The notes below the pieces were generated by a model. The model saw only the letters and a list, made by a program, of their open reading frames with translations. It made no database searches and was not told the DNA's origin. Shown one piece after another: positions 16,194 to 24,995 of a stretch of 64,000 nt of DNA. Numbering within the stretch: position 1 is the first letter of the stretch; every line of letters starts with the position of its first letter. Source of the stretch: CAYLJJ01 sp964384025 (GTDB lineage: Bacteria > Myxococcota_A > Bradymonadia > UBA7976 > UBA1532); contig CAYLJJ010000011.1 of assembly GCA_964384025.1 (NCBI GenBank), forward strand, positions 35,099-99,098. The letters are read 5' to 3'. The position numbers and the translations under genes were made by a program.

Positions 16194-18804
16194 GCTTCTC
16201 TTTCTCTGAGTATCTCTTTGGATTCCAACGCTCTACCGTCTCTCTCAGGGAGCTGGGTCGGATAGGCTTAGCCAGAAAATCATCCATCCCAGACTCCAAA
16301 CAGCGCTCTCGATCTCCACCCATGGTGTTGGCGGTGAGCGCGATGATTGGAAGTTTATAGCCCAGCGTTCGAATCTGCGCGGTGGCTTTATAGCCGTCTA
16401 AGCGGGGCATTTGACAGTCCATAAAGATCAGATCAAAGCGATCTTCTGAAGCTTTCAAAGCTTCCAGAGCTTCTAGACCATCCCCTACACAGTGAACTGT
16501 GTGCCCCATACGACTCAACAAACGCTCAGCCAACTTCTGGTTGATGGGGTTGTCCTCGGCCAAGAGGATCTGAGCGCTGCGCGATGACTCCAAAAGCAAA
16601 TGTCGGGTAACCAATCGAGTATTCTCTCCTTGAGCTTTCACCGCTTGAAGGCAGTCTAAGAGCTGCTCACGGCGAAAGGGCTTGGTTAAAAATCCATGAA
16701 AACCCAAACGCCTAAAGCGCTCAGCAGCACCACGTTCTACATGCGAGCTGAGGAGGATCAAGCGGATTGAGGCCAGCTGAGGATCTGCTTTGATCTTTCG
16801 GCCTAACTCAGCGCCATCCATACCGGGCATCGCGAAATCCAAGAGAGCGATATGAAAAGGCTCTCCACCCTTCTTGGCCTCCCTTAAGATCTTCAGAGCC
16901 TTAACTCCATTGGAGCAGAAGTCGCTCTCTAAGCCCCAATACTTCAGCAGGGCCGCCAGGATTTTGCGATTGATGGGATGATCATCCACTACCAGAACTT
17001 TAGAGCCCTGGAGCTTGGTTTTGGGGAGCGGACTAAAGCTCTGTTGACTGCGCTTCATAGGGAGAGTGAAGTAAAAGGTGGAGCCCTCTCCACCCTCACT
17101 CTCTAGGCTGATCTCTCCACCTAAGAGCTGCACCAACTGACGGCTGATGGAGAGCCCCAACCCACTCCCCCCATATTTGCGTGTCGTTGAGCTGTCCGCC
17201 TGAGTGAAGGCTTGAAAAAGCCTCGTCTGAGCCTCTTTGGAGATCCCGATGCCTGTATCACGAACCTCAAAACGGACCAAACACTCATCCTCTTGCTCCT
17301 TCTCCTGCCAAACTTTTAGGTGAACCTCGCCCTGTTCCGTAAATTTGATGGCGTTACTCAGCAAGTTGGCGAGGACCTGCCGAATACGTCCGGGATCAGA
17401 GTGCATACGCACCGGAAGATCTGGCGCAAACTCGTTGATAAAGGTGAGACCCTTTGCGTAGGCGCTGGCACCCAACAGGCTGCTCAATTCCTCTAAGAGT
17501 ACGAGAAAGTTAAAGTCTATGGTGTTGATCTCCAAATGCCCCGCCTCGATCTTAGAAAAATCGAGGATATCGTTCAGGAGCAACAACAGATCTTCGGCGG
17601 AGCGCTTGACTGTCTCAGCGTAGTCCTGTTGCTCCTCTGAGAGCGGCGTAGCCAAGAGGAGGGCGTTCATCCCCATGATGCCGTTCATCGGGGTACGAAT
17701 TTCATGACTCATGTTGGCCAAGAAGCTGCTCTTGGCTTGGTTAGCGACCTCCGCCAGCTCCTTGGCTTTGAGGAGTTGAGTCCGATCCGCTTGCAGTCGT
17801 CTCTCCAGTCGCCCCAAGAAACCCCAGAAGGCTGCACTGAGGAACAGCGCGCTGAGGAGACTGAATAGCGCTGTCAGGCTGATAATACGAACTTTGCCCT
17901 GTTTAGACTGAGTGATATCCACCAGGATGATGAGGTGCCCTAACTCCCGCATACGCACGTCTCGGAGGGGCAAAACGCTAGATTGGAAAAAGCGCTTTTT
18001 TAACTCCAACTCCAACTGACTTGAGCTGTCCAGTTGTTTTTGTAGTTGCTCGGCTCCTGGAAAAAGAGTGGTGTCTACGAGGACCTCATCTTTGAGCATG
18101 TCCCATCGAGGCGGCCTCCCAAAGGCTCGCATCCCTCGCTCCCAATATTCTCGAACCACGAACTCTTTTTTTAAGGTGATCGATAGCTCAACGCCCGCCA
18201 TACGACTCAGAGGCTCCGCGATACGGCTCAGTTCGTGGCCCAGTTCAAGGTAGCCCAAGAGCAGTCCCTTATGGGTCCAGGGGATCACCAAGCGCAGAGT
18301 CAAGAGCGCGCTGTATTTGCCCAACTCCACCCCATAAAACTCGGCTTGGCTCCTTTCAGCTTCCCGAAAGGTGTAGCGTTTTACCCGATCTCCAAAGAGC
18401 CCTGGGCGATGGGTACGCAGAAATACCTCACGGTTGGGGAGGATAAAATAGAGATGAGTCAAGCTGCTCCCGCCTTGCAGCGCCTCAAAGAGGGGGAGGC
18501 TGAGGTTGAGGAGCTGTGCACGATCTCGAGCCAAGAATGCTTCTCGAAAATCAGGGCGTTGAGCGATAGAGGCGGTCGCTGCTGAGAGTGCTTGAGCTTT
18601 GACCTCCAGGTTCGCCTGAAAACGTCCCTGGACGCGCTCAATAATCTCATTGGTGTGTTGATTCACATGTTGCTGCTGTTGAAAGTCTAGGATGAGAACA
18701 AAAAACATCCCTAGTGCAAAAAGAGTTAGGATAACTGGGAAAATTATGCGCAAACGGAGGTGCTGATGCTTCGTATCGTGCGCAATCATTTGCAGTTGGG
18801 ACAT
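16183..18804 (-). CDS. hybrid sensor histidine kinase with two receiver domains
   Basis: 873 residues. Two hydrophobic helices, about residues 20-42 and 310-332, flank an extracytoplasmic sensor of the double-Cache type (HLYFILPNREVFLRTHRPGL, then LRLVIPWTHKGLLLGYLELG). The kinase core has the phospho-acceptor H367 in NMSHEIRTPMNG, the N-box region NLLSNAIKF, and the glycine boxes DTGIGIS and GGSGLGLSIS. Two receiver domains follow, with acceptor aspartates D656 (LLDFAMPGMDG) and D796 (FMDCQMPRLDG). No Hpt domain or DNA-binding partner is encoded alongside, so the output partner lies elsewhere. The SD in front of the chosen ATG is weak, and the ATG at 18789 is an alternative. Confidence 0.93.
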   Translation of the reverse strand: MSQLQMIAHDTKHQHLRLRIIFPVILTLFALGMFFVLILDFQQQQHVNQHTNEIIERVQGRFQANLEVKAQALSAATASIAQRPDFREAFLARDRAQLLNLSLPLFEALQGGSSLTHLYFILPNREVFLRTHRPGLFGDRVKRYTFREAERSQAEFYGVELGKYSALLTLRLVIPWTHKGLLLGYLELGHELSRIAEPLSRMAGVELSITLKKEFVVREYWERGMRAFGRPPRWDMLKDEVLVDTTLFPGAEQLQKQLDSSSQLELELKKRFFQSSVLPLRDVRMRELGHLIILVDITQSKQGKVRIISLTALFSLLSALFLSAAFWGFLGRLERRLQADRTQLLKAKELAEVANQAKSSFLANMSHEIRTPMNGIMGMNALLLATPLSEEQQDYAETVKRSAEDLLLLLNDILDFSKIEAGHLEINTIDFNFLVLLEELSSLLGASAYAKGLTFINEFAPDLPVRMHSDPGRIRQVLANLLSNAIKFTEQGEVHLKVWQEKEQEDECLVRFEVRDTGIGISKEAQTRLFQAFTQADSSTTRKYGGSGLGLSISRQLVQLLGGEISLESEGGEGSTFYFTLPMKRSQQSFSPLPKTKLQGSKVLVVDDHPINRKILAALLKYWGLESDFCSNGVKALKILREAKKGGEPFHIALLDFAMPGMDGAELGRKIKADPQLASIRLILLSSHVERGAAERFRRLGFHGFLTKPFRREQLLDCLQAVKAQGENTRLVTRHLLLESSRSAQILLAEDNPINQKLAERLLSRMGHTVHCVGDGLEALEALKASEDRFDLIFMDCQMPRLDGYKATAQIRTLGYKLPIIALTANTMGGDRERCLESGMDDFLAKPIRPSSLRETVERWNPKRYSEKEKLSD

Positions 18805-18839
18805 GATGTTAAATCAAAACCTTAAGTTTCAATACTGAC

Positions 18840-19466
18840 CTATGGTGATTTACTGTTTCTCTTAGCAGGGGATTTTATTGATTGTATGGTTATATTGTCC
18901 AGGTTGCAAGATCGAAGACAATCCTGCTTGATTAAATCAGGATGGACAGCTCGAGTTCTATTTTGATCTATACAGCTTTGAAAGCATCTCCTGGGTAATA
19001 AATAATTTTCTTTCGAAATCGAGGGTCTTAAGGCCTTAAAACAGGCCAATTTTGCAGTAGACACTGCATCCAATTTAGGCCATTTAGGGTTCTTAGCGCC
19101 AGGCTCCGTCGCGCAGAAACGGTGAACGCCATCCTGAATCTCCCAGGTCACCTTGGAGAGCTGGGGAGGATGGATGCGAGGCTCTACGCCATACTGGACA
19201 CTCAAGTTGATCTCTGCCTCTACAAAATAGCGAATAAATTGAGGGTTCAACTCCTGAACCTCTTTGACCTCAAAGCGCCCATACATCAAAAACTCCCGAG
19301 TGATGAGGCTGATGTTCTGAGCGCTGAAGTAGATAATGGACTCTTCGTTTCCTTCCTCAGCTTGTAGGATCCAGGGACCCTCAAAAGTACTAAATGGAGG
19401 GGAAATTGCTTCAGCGCTGCTCCAGAGGAGACCGAAGCTGATAAGACCGAGCAGTAAAAATCGCAT
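18840..19466 (-). CDS. exported protein of unknown function
   Basis: 208 residues with a clear signal peptide (MRFLLLGLISFGLLWSSAEA) and AGGAG upstream of the ATG. The first half reads as a beta-rich domain with alternating hydrophobic residues. The last ~70 residues hold four cysteines in two pairs (RRCFQSC and QDCLRSC), likely disulfide-linked outside the cytoplasm. No family is recognised. It lies just upstream of the hybrid kinase gene on the same strand (35 bases), so it could supply a periplasmic partner for that sensor; this is inferred from position only. The 3' third is AT-richer than its surroundings. Confidence 0.7.
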   Translation of the reverse strand: MRFLLLGLISFGLLWSSAEAISPPFSTFEGPWILQAEEGNEESIIYFSAQNISLITREFLMYGRFEVKEVQELNPQFIRYFVEAEINLSVQYGVEPRIHPPQLSKVTWEIQDGVHRFCATEPGAKNPKWPKLDAVSTAKLACFKALRPSISKENYLLPRRCFQSCIDQNRTRAVHPDLIKQDCLRSCNLDNITIQSIKSPAKRNSKSP

Positions 19467-19519
19467 ATATTTGAGGATCTCCTTTGATGAGTATTAGGAA
19501 ACTTATTTTCGGCAGGCGT

Positions 19520-20560
19520 TCATCTCGACTTTAAAAACAGCAGAAACAACGCGAGACCTGAACCCAGGAGAAGGAGTCCCAGATAGAGGAGGAGCTGAGA
19601 CCAGGGTCTTGGACTTTCAGTTCCCCCTTGGAGGCTCAACGCAGCCTCCTCAGCTGAACGAAAACGCTCTAGGGGATCACGAGCCATCAGGCCCTCAATA
19701 CAGCGCTTCAGGTCGGGATCTTCCTGGACCCTACGCATCGGCAAAGGACGCTCTCTAACGTGAGCGGCGAGCAACTCCGCGAGGCTCTCGCCAGGGAAAG
19801 GGCGATGCCCCTCAAGGATCTCGTAGAGGCTGACCCCCAAAGAGTAAAGATCTGAGGCTGGCCCCAGCTCCCCTGAGATGATGGTTTCAGGGGCCATATA
19901 AGCTGGATCTCCCATCAGTTGCCCGGTCATGGTGATGGCGGTTGGATCTTCATCCTCTCCGATAGGCTTAGCCAAACCAAAGCCGGTCAGACGGCAGGAG
20001 AAGTGCCCCCCTCTCTCTTCGCTGAGGATCAGCGCTTCTGGAGAGATATCGCGGTGAAGAACCTGCGCTTCATGAGCCACCTTGAGGGCGCTGAGGATCT
20101 GTTGGGCCAGCCGCCGAACCTGCATTGTTGAGAGAGGTCCGTAGAGCTCAAGCTGCTTCCTCAGAGAACCTCCATCCAGATATTCCAGGGCCATATAGGG
20201 AGCCTGCTGCACAAATCCCGAATCATAGAGGCGAACCAAGTGATCAGAGCGCAGGCGCCCCCAGGTGGCCACCTCTCGCTGAAAGCGGGCATGATCTGAG
20301 GGTCTGTGAAGGCAACCGTTGGGCAGGATGCGTAACTCGACGATGCGCTCCAAGTTGATTTGCCGGGCTTTATAGGTCAGACCTGCACCGCTGCGCCCTT
20401 CGATCTTTCCCAAGATCTCATATTTGCCGCCGACGAGATCACCTGTTTGGAGATCTCGTAGGCTGTTGGAGTCCTCTTGGGCATAGAGGAGAGAGGTGTC
20501 TTCAGGGCACCACTCTGTTCCTTGAGGGTAGGAGCGTCCACAGAGAGGGCAGATATTCAT
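19520..20560 (-). CDS. predicted Ser/Thr pseudokinase with zinc ribbon and C-terminal membrane anchor
   Basis: 346 residues. The N-terminus is a zinc ribbon (CPLCGRSYPQGTEWC). A kinase fold follows, but three key residues are changed. The ATP-binding Lys of V-A-x-K is R77 (VELRILP). The Asn after HRD is A176 (HRDISPEAL). The DFG metal Asp is G193 (LTGFGLAK). HRD Asp171, APE (YMAPET) and DLYSLGVSLYE are kept. With those changes phosphotransfer is very unlikely, so it should act as a ligand-binding or docking protein. One hydrophobic helix at the C-terminus (residues ~322-342) anchors it, leaving the kinase domain in the cytoplasm. The substitutions were checked against the codons. Confidence 0.88.
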   Translation of the reverse strand: MNICPLCGRSYPQGTEWCPEDTSLLYAQEDSNSLRDLQTGDLVGGKYEILGKIEGRSGAGLTYKARQINLERIVELRILPNGCLHRPSDHARFQREVATWGRLRSDHLVRLYDSGFVQQAPYMALEYLDGGSLRKQLELYGPLSTMQVRRLAQQILSALKVAHEAQVLHRDISPEALILSEERGGHFSCRLTGFGLAKPIGEDEDPTAITMTGQLMGDPAYMAPETIISGELGPASDLYSLGVSLYEILEGHRPFPGESLAELLAAHVRERPLPMRRVQEDPDLKRCIEGLMARDPLERFRSAEEAALSLQGGTESPRPWSQLLLYLGLLLLGSGLALFLLFLKSR

Positions 20561-20674
20561 CGTTGGAGCTTAACATGATCTTTTCCCTTCCCTGGGAACG
20601 GAGCTAGAGAAAGAGCGATTGCGCCCCTGGCGCTCCCCGGAATAGATTGCGCTTCATCAGGACCAGAGGAATTC

Positions 20675-21205
20675 ATGCGTCGTTACCTTCTCCTCATCAT
20701 CGGCTCACTCACCACTCTCTTCCTTGATCAGTGGAGCAAAATCTGGGCGGTGGGCGCGCTCTCCCTGGGCAAACTGCCTGAGGACGCCTATCACATCCAG
20801 AGCCAGAGCTTACCTCTCCTTGAGGGCCTCCTTGACTTTAGACTGACGGGAAATAAGGGCGCCGCCTGGGGCCTCTTTCGAAGCCTCCCTGATGAGTGGC
20901 GGGTCCCCTTCTTTGTGATCGTCAGTGTCATCGCGGTGATCGTCATCGTCAGCCTCTATCGAAAAGCGGAACAACAGACCATCTTGCGTCTCGCCCTCAC
21001 TCTGATCTTGGGGGGTACCCTGGGCAACCTAGTAGATCGCTTCCGCCTGGGCTATGTCATCGACTTTATCCACTGCTTCTATAAGGACTATCACTGGCCC
21101 ATCTTCAACATCGCGGATATCGCCATCACCATCGGGGTGGGACTCCTGGCCATCGATATGATCCGTCAGCGTCGAGTCCAAGAAGAGGTCAAAGCCCTTC
21201 AATAG
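20675..21205 (+). CDS. lspA: lipoprotein signal peptidase (signal peptidase II)
   Basis: 176 residues with four hydrophobic helices. The catalytic Asp pair is visible at D121 (GNLVDRF) and D148 (FNIADIAI), together with the family block TGNKGAAWG. It cuts the signal peptide of diacylglyceryl-modified prolipoproteins before the lipidated Cys, in the inner membrane. AGAGGA precedes the ATG. Two lgt paralogues, encoding the preceding step of the pathway, follow directly on the same strand, so this is a lipoprotein-maturation operon. At least eight genes in this window encode its probable substrates. Confidence 0.95.
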   Translation: MRRYLLLIIGSLTTLFLDQWSKIWAVGALSLGKLPEDAYHIQSQSLPLLEGLLDFRLTGNKGAAWGLFRSLPDEWRVPFFVIVSVIAVIVIVSLYRKAEQQTILRLALTLILGGTLGNLVDRFRLGYVIDFIHCFYKDYHWPIFNIADIAITIGVGLLAIDMIRQRRVQEEVKALQ

Positions 21206-21227
21206 CCTTAAGCCGATGGAGGCTTAG

Positions 21228-22274
21228 ATGCGACCTGTGCTTTTTGAGATCTTTGGGGTCTCCTTTCCCAGCTATTACAGCTCTCTGATCTTGGGCTTTC
21301 TCCTGGCTACTTGGTTGGCGAAGCGGGAAACAGAGCGCCTGGGCATCGACACCGATGATTTCCTGGATCTCGCCCTCTGGATGTTTATCTTGGGGCTCAT
21401 CGGAGCGCGCATCCTCCACGTCATCGCCGATGGGTATTTCTGGGATTACGTCCACCTCTGCACAGATCCTCTGCAGGTCAAGGTTCCCAGCTTTGTCCAT
21501 GTGCATTGCAATCTGGATAGAGACTGTATCGCTGCAGAGGCGGGGGCTCTCTGCAACCTAGAGACTTTGCGCTGCCATCCAGGGCGGGACTGTTTGGCGG
21601 CCCTCAAGTTTTGGCAAGGGGGCTTGGCTTTCTATGGAGGCTTGCTGCTGGCGGTGGCCTATGGAGCTCACTTTGTCCGCAAGCGCAAGATGGAACTCCT
21701 CAAGGTCTTGGACCTGACGAGCTGGGCCATCGCTCTGGGTTTGGGCTTTGGGCGCCTGGGCTGCTTTTTAGCGGGCTGCTGCTTTGGTCAGATCAGTGAG
21801 GGTCCCACCACTCTGGAGTTTCCGGGCTATGTGATCCAAGCCCGTGCAGATCAGAGCTGCCCTAAGAACTACGATCTGATCGAGGCGGATGATGGGCAGA
21901 GTTACTGCGCCTTTGGACGCCCAGCCTTCCTTACTCATGTTAAACGGGGCCTTCTTAAGCCCGGTAGCCGTCATAGCCAACCGGTCCACGCTACCCAGCT
22001 CTATGAGATGATCTTCTCCTGGTTGGCCTTCCTTTGGCTCTTCTTCTGGCGACGACGAAGGATCCGCTTCGGGGGGCAATCCTTTTTAGAGCTGATGCTC
22101 CTCTACGGAACTGGACGCTTTATCGTGGAGTTCTTCCGCGATGATGATCGAGGACTCTGGCTGGCTGAGACCCTCTCCACCAGCCAGCTTATTGCTCTGC
22201 CTCTGGTCCTTGGCGCCCTTTGGCTCCTCTGGAGAGCTCGAGAGCGCTCCTCTGAAGAGGCCGCAGAGCTATGA
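21228..22274 (+). CDS. lgt: prolipoprotein diacylglyceryl transferase, paralogue 1
   Basis: 348 residues, longer than typical Lgt (~260-290). Family blocks are present: FWQGGLAFYGGLL, GFGRLGCFLAGCCFG and HATQLYE, then GTGRFIVEFFRDD. It transfers diacylglyceryl from phosphatidylglycerol to the lipobox Cys. An extra loop of about 60 residues between the second and third helices carries several cysteines (CNLDRDC, ALCNLETLRC, GRDC). A second insertion after GCCFG also has cysteines. These Cys loops would lie on the periplasmic face and are absent or shorter in the next gene. GGAGG precedes the ATG by 5 bases. It overlaps the second copy by 4 bases. Confidence 0.92.
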   Translation: MRPVLFEIFGVSFPSYYSSLILGFLLATWLAKRETERLGIDTDDFLDLALWMFILGLIGARILHVIADGYFWDYVHLCTDPLQVKVPSFVHVHCNLDRDCIAAEAGALCNLETLRCHPGRDCLAALKFWQGGLAFYGGLLLAVAYGAHFVRKRKMELLKVLDLTSWAIALGLGFGRLGCFLAGCCFGQISEGPTTLEFPGYVIQARADQSCPKNYDLIEADDGQSYCAFGRPAFLTHVKRGLLKPGSRHSQPVHATQLYEMIFSWLAFLWLFFWRRRRIRFGGQSFLELMLLYGTGRFIVEFFRDDDRGLWLAETLSTSQLIALPLVLGALWLLWRARERSSEEAAEL

Positions 22275-23194
22275 GACCCACTTGGTTCTATCTCTTTGGC
22301 TACCCGATCCATATGTATCCCGTGATGATCGCCCTAGGCTTTATCATCGGCATCGCTCTGGCTGCTCGACGAGGAGAGCGCCTGGGGATGGATCGAGAGA
22401 TGATCTTGGATCTGGGTTGGTGGCTCCTGGTCAGCGGCTTGGTAGGCTCTCGCGTCGTCTTTATCATCGTCAACTGGGATCAGTACTGGTATGCCTGTGT
22501 AGATATCGACCTCCACAACCAGCTTCACCCAGAGCTGCCCCCCCTGACCCAGCCTGATTGCTTCCGTATCTTGCGTTTTTGGAGTGGAGGGCTGGTTTTT
22601 TATGGAGGGATCATCGGCGCCATCCTGACGATGATCTGGTTTTTACGCCGAGAGAAGCTCTCTTTTCTGCCTATCGCTGACGCTCTGATCCCCTCTGTCG
22701 CCATCGGCCAGTTCTTTGGGCGCTTGGGCTGCCTCTCTGCGGGCTGCTGCTTTGGCAAGCCCAGCGGCGTTCCCTGGGCTGTTCACTTCCCGCGCGGCTC
22801 TATGGCCTGGATTCAACATATTAAAGAGGGTCTGCTTGACCGACACAGCGCTGAGCTCCTCTCGATCCACCCAACCCAGCTCTATGACAGCGGATTTGGG
22901 CTTCTCCTCTTCCTCATTCTGCTTTGGCTCCACCACCGTAAGCGTTGGCATGGACAGGTATTCGTTTGGTATCTGCTGCTCTATCCCCTGGGGCGCTCCA
23001 TCATCGAACTGTTTCGAGGAGACCAAGATCGGGGCTACCTCTTCCGCGTCGTTTCAGAGGATCTCAATCGCTTCTTGGGAGTCCCGGTGGAGAGCATCAC
23101 TTTTCTCTCTACTTCTCAGTTTATCAGCCTCTGCGTGGTGGGGGTCGCGGCCCTGTTTCTTTTGAGAAACTCCAGGCTACGCTCTAGGGTTTGA
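22271..23194 (+). CDS. lgt: prolipoprotein diacylglyceryl transferase, paralogue 2
   Basis: 307 residues, a second Lgt directly after the first and coupled by ATGA. It keeps FWSGGLVFYGGII, QFFGRLGCLSAGCCFG, HPTQLYDSG and LGRSIIELFRGD. Its loop between helices is shorter than in paralogue 1 and has only two cysteines. The two differ enough that this is an old duplication, not a recent copy. Most bacteria have a single essential lgt; two paralogues may prefer different lipoprotein sets or act on different lipids, which is inference. The next gene, a lipoprotein, begins 31 bases downstream after AAGGAGG. Confidence 0.92.
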   Translation: MRPTWFYLFGYPIHMYPVMIALGFIIGIALAARRGERLGMDREMILDLGWWLLVSGLVGSRVVFIIVNWDQYWYACVDIDLHNQLHPELPPLTQPDCFRILRFWSGGLVFYGGIIGAILTMIWFLRREKLSFLPIADALIPSVAIGQFFGRLGCLSAGCCFGKPSGVPWAVHFPRGSMAWIQHIKEGLLDRHSAELLSIHPTQLYDSGFGLLLFLILLWLHHRKRWHGQVFVWYLLLYPLGRSIIELFRGDQDRGYLFRVVSEDLNRFLGVPVESITFLSTSQFISLCVVGVAALFLLRNSRLRSRV

Positions 23195-23225
23195 TTTGTA
23201 GAAATAAGGAGGCCAAACCCCCACC

Positions 23226-24185
23226 ATGCACACCATCAACTTATCGCTTCTGTTGGGTTTTGTTCTTCTGGGCTGTAGCCTCTTGATCGATTTTGACCGG
23301 AGCTACCAGGGAGCAAAACCAGGAAGTTGTGAAAGTTGGGTTGGGCTTATGCAAGAATGCGCACAGGATTATTGTGAAGATGGAGAATATGATTTAAAAA
23401 GTTATTTTGAATATTACTGTGACGAGAGTATTGTTAGAAGTTTTGAGACTAGACCAGAGAAAATATGCCAAGATGAATATAATATTGAAATGCTTACAGA
23501 AGTTGCGCTTAACAATGAGATATCTTGTTGTAATCTGGAATGCGGGAATATTATCGAGTGTCAAAGTGATGAAACGGTTAGTTTTGACCCAAATCATTGG
23601 CTGACAAATGATGAAAATTGCGTACAACAGTGTAAATTCTCAAAAAAATTTGAAGAACAAAACGACTTCTGGGAATGTCAGCTTGCTTCAGATTCATGTA
23701 CCAAAACATTCTTATGTTTTTCCGAGTTAGGGTATTCATGCGATGAATTTAACAATTCATTTGATGCTTGCAAAGCGATCCACTGTATTGGTTCAATTAT
23801 CGTGCAATCTGCTGAAGTGTCAAGAGTAATATCCAACTCTTTGTGCAATTATGCTCAGGTGTATTACCCAGATGAGATCGATGATGCCCAATTTGGTGAT
23901 CGATGTGAAAGTAATACGTTTATGCACAATATCTTCCTTAATTTAAAACAGGACCCACTGTGTCAACCCGTTGATCCTGAAATCGCGAGCATTTGCGATT
24001 CATATTGCAGTTTTCGCTATAGATGCGGACAGTTTGATAATTTAATCTCGGATTGGCCTGCAAAATGCATAGGTTCATGTGTGATTGACGAAGAAATTAT
24101 GCCAAAATGTCATGATTATGAATGTGCCGATTCGGTTTCATGTAAAGATGATTTTTCAGTCTGTCTGTACAATGGTTGTGAGTGA
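23226..24185 (+). CDS. AT-rich Cys-rich lipoprotein
   Basis: 319 residues with a lipobox read as LLGC after MHTINLSLLLGFV. The mature part has more than 30 cysteines, many in C-x(3-4)-C pairs (QECAQDYC, CCNLEC, DSYCSFRYRC), but no family name can be given. The signal-peptide part has the base composition of the neighbours. From about 23320 onward the gene turns AT-rich (18 of 60 G+C at 23461-23520) and this continues past its stop into the first codons of the next gene. The rare codon choices in the mature part suggest import by transfer. The product should be lipidated by the Lgt/Lsp set just upstream. Confidence 0.8.
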   Translation: MHTINLSLLLGFVLLGCSLLIDFDRSYQGAKPGSCESWVGLMQECAQDYCEDGEYDLKSYFEYYCDESIVRSFETRPEKICQDEYNIEMLTEVALNNEISCCNLECGNIIECQSDETVSFDPNHWLTNDENCVQQCKFSKKFEEQNDFWECQLASDSCTKTFLCFSELGYSCDEFNNSFDACKAIHCIGSIIVQSAEVSRVISNSLCNYAQVYYPDEIDDAQFGDRCESNTFMHNIFLNLKQDPLCQPVDPEIASICDSYCSFRYRCGQFDNLISDWPAKCIGSCVIDEEIMPKCHDYECADSVSCKDDFSVCLYNGCE

Positions 24186-24188
24186 AAT

Positions 24189-24995
24189 ATGATTTTTTTT
24201 ATTGTTATCGTTTTTTTAACCAATCATAGTCCTACAATTCAAGGAGAGGTTCTTTACTCTAAGGGAGTTCAGGCTTTCCGGGAACGGGCATTGGAGCAGG
24301 CACGAGGCCACTTTGAAGAGGCTCTGATCTTGCTACCTCCAAATCATCGGCTCTTCTCTAAAACCCTCTATAACCTAGCACGGAGCTTTCAGACTTTGGG
24401 GCAGCCCTGTAAAGCCAGCGATCTCCTAGACCGCTTTATTAAACTGGCAGGAGATAAGGATCCAGAGGGGATGTTACGCCTCAAACGAGCGCATACTGCT
24501 CGAGAAGAGGTTCATAAAGCCTGTCTACTCCAGATCAAACCTCCCAAGCCCCCTCCTGAAGAACCCTCAAAACAGGAGCCCCCAAAGCTTGAGCTGCCCC
24601 TCAGGCAGCCTCCGCGCTGGAGTTTCTCTCTTGCGCTCTCTGAAGGAGGCATCTGGCTGGATGGAGCGCTACAGCGCAGCCATCTAAGATCTGAGCTGAG
24701 CTTGGCCTATAGCCTAGGCAAAGTTCATCCTGAGCTGGCTGTGGCGGGCAGCTTAGAAGCTCCACATCTTTTCCTCTTCCGAGGAGGTGTGCGGCTTTAC
24801 TCTGGGCCGGTTTTTTTAAGGATCGCGCTACAAATTCCCAGTGAGCTTTTGACCCTGCTCCCTCTCTTGGCTCCTGGCTTAGAGTTGCCCCTAGGAGATT
24901 GGCATCTCATGGGAGCCCTCAACTTCAGTCTCTGGCCTACAGATCCTCCCATCCTACCCGTAGAGCTGAGCCTGGGAGTTCGACGTGTTTTCTAA
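24189..24995 (+). CDS. exported TPR-type protein with beta-barrel-like C-terminus
   Basis: 268 residues. The N-terminal signal sequence is coded by an AT-rich stretch that continues from the preceding gene, then composition returns to normal near 24250. Residues ~25-105 form one to two tetratricopeptide units (GVQAFRERALEQARGHFEEA, then YNLARSFQTLGQPCKASDLL). A Pro-rich linker of about 35 residues leads to a C-terminal half with alternating hydrophobic strands, possibly an outer-membrane-inserted or beta-sandwich domain. It overlaps the next lipoprotein gene by 11 bases. This architecture (TPR, Pro linker, beta domain) is common in uncharacterised Myxococcota envelope proteins. Function unknown. 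Confidence 0.72.
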   Translation: MIFFIVIVFLTNHSPTIQGEVLYSKGVQAFRERALEQARGHFEEALILLPPNHRLFSKTLYNLARSFQTLGQPCKASDLLDRFIKLAGDKDPEGMLRLKRAHTAREEVHKACLLQIKPPKPPPEEPSKQEPPKLELPLRQPPRWSFSLALSEGGIWLDGALQRSHLRSELSLAYSLGKVHPELAVAGSLEAPHLFLFRGGVRLYSGPVFLRIALQIPSELLTLLPLLAPGLELPLGDWHLMGALNFSLWPTDPPILPVELSLGVRRVF

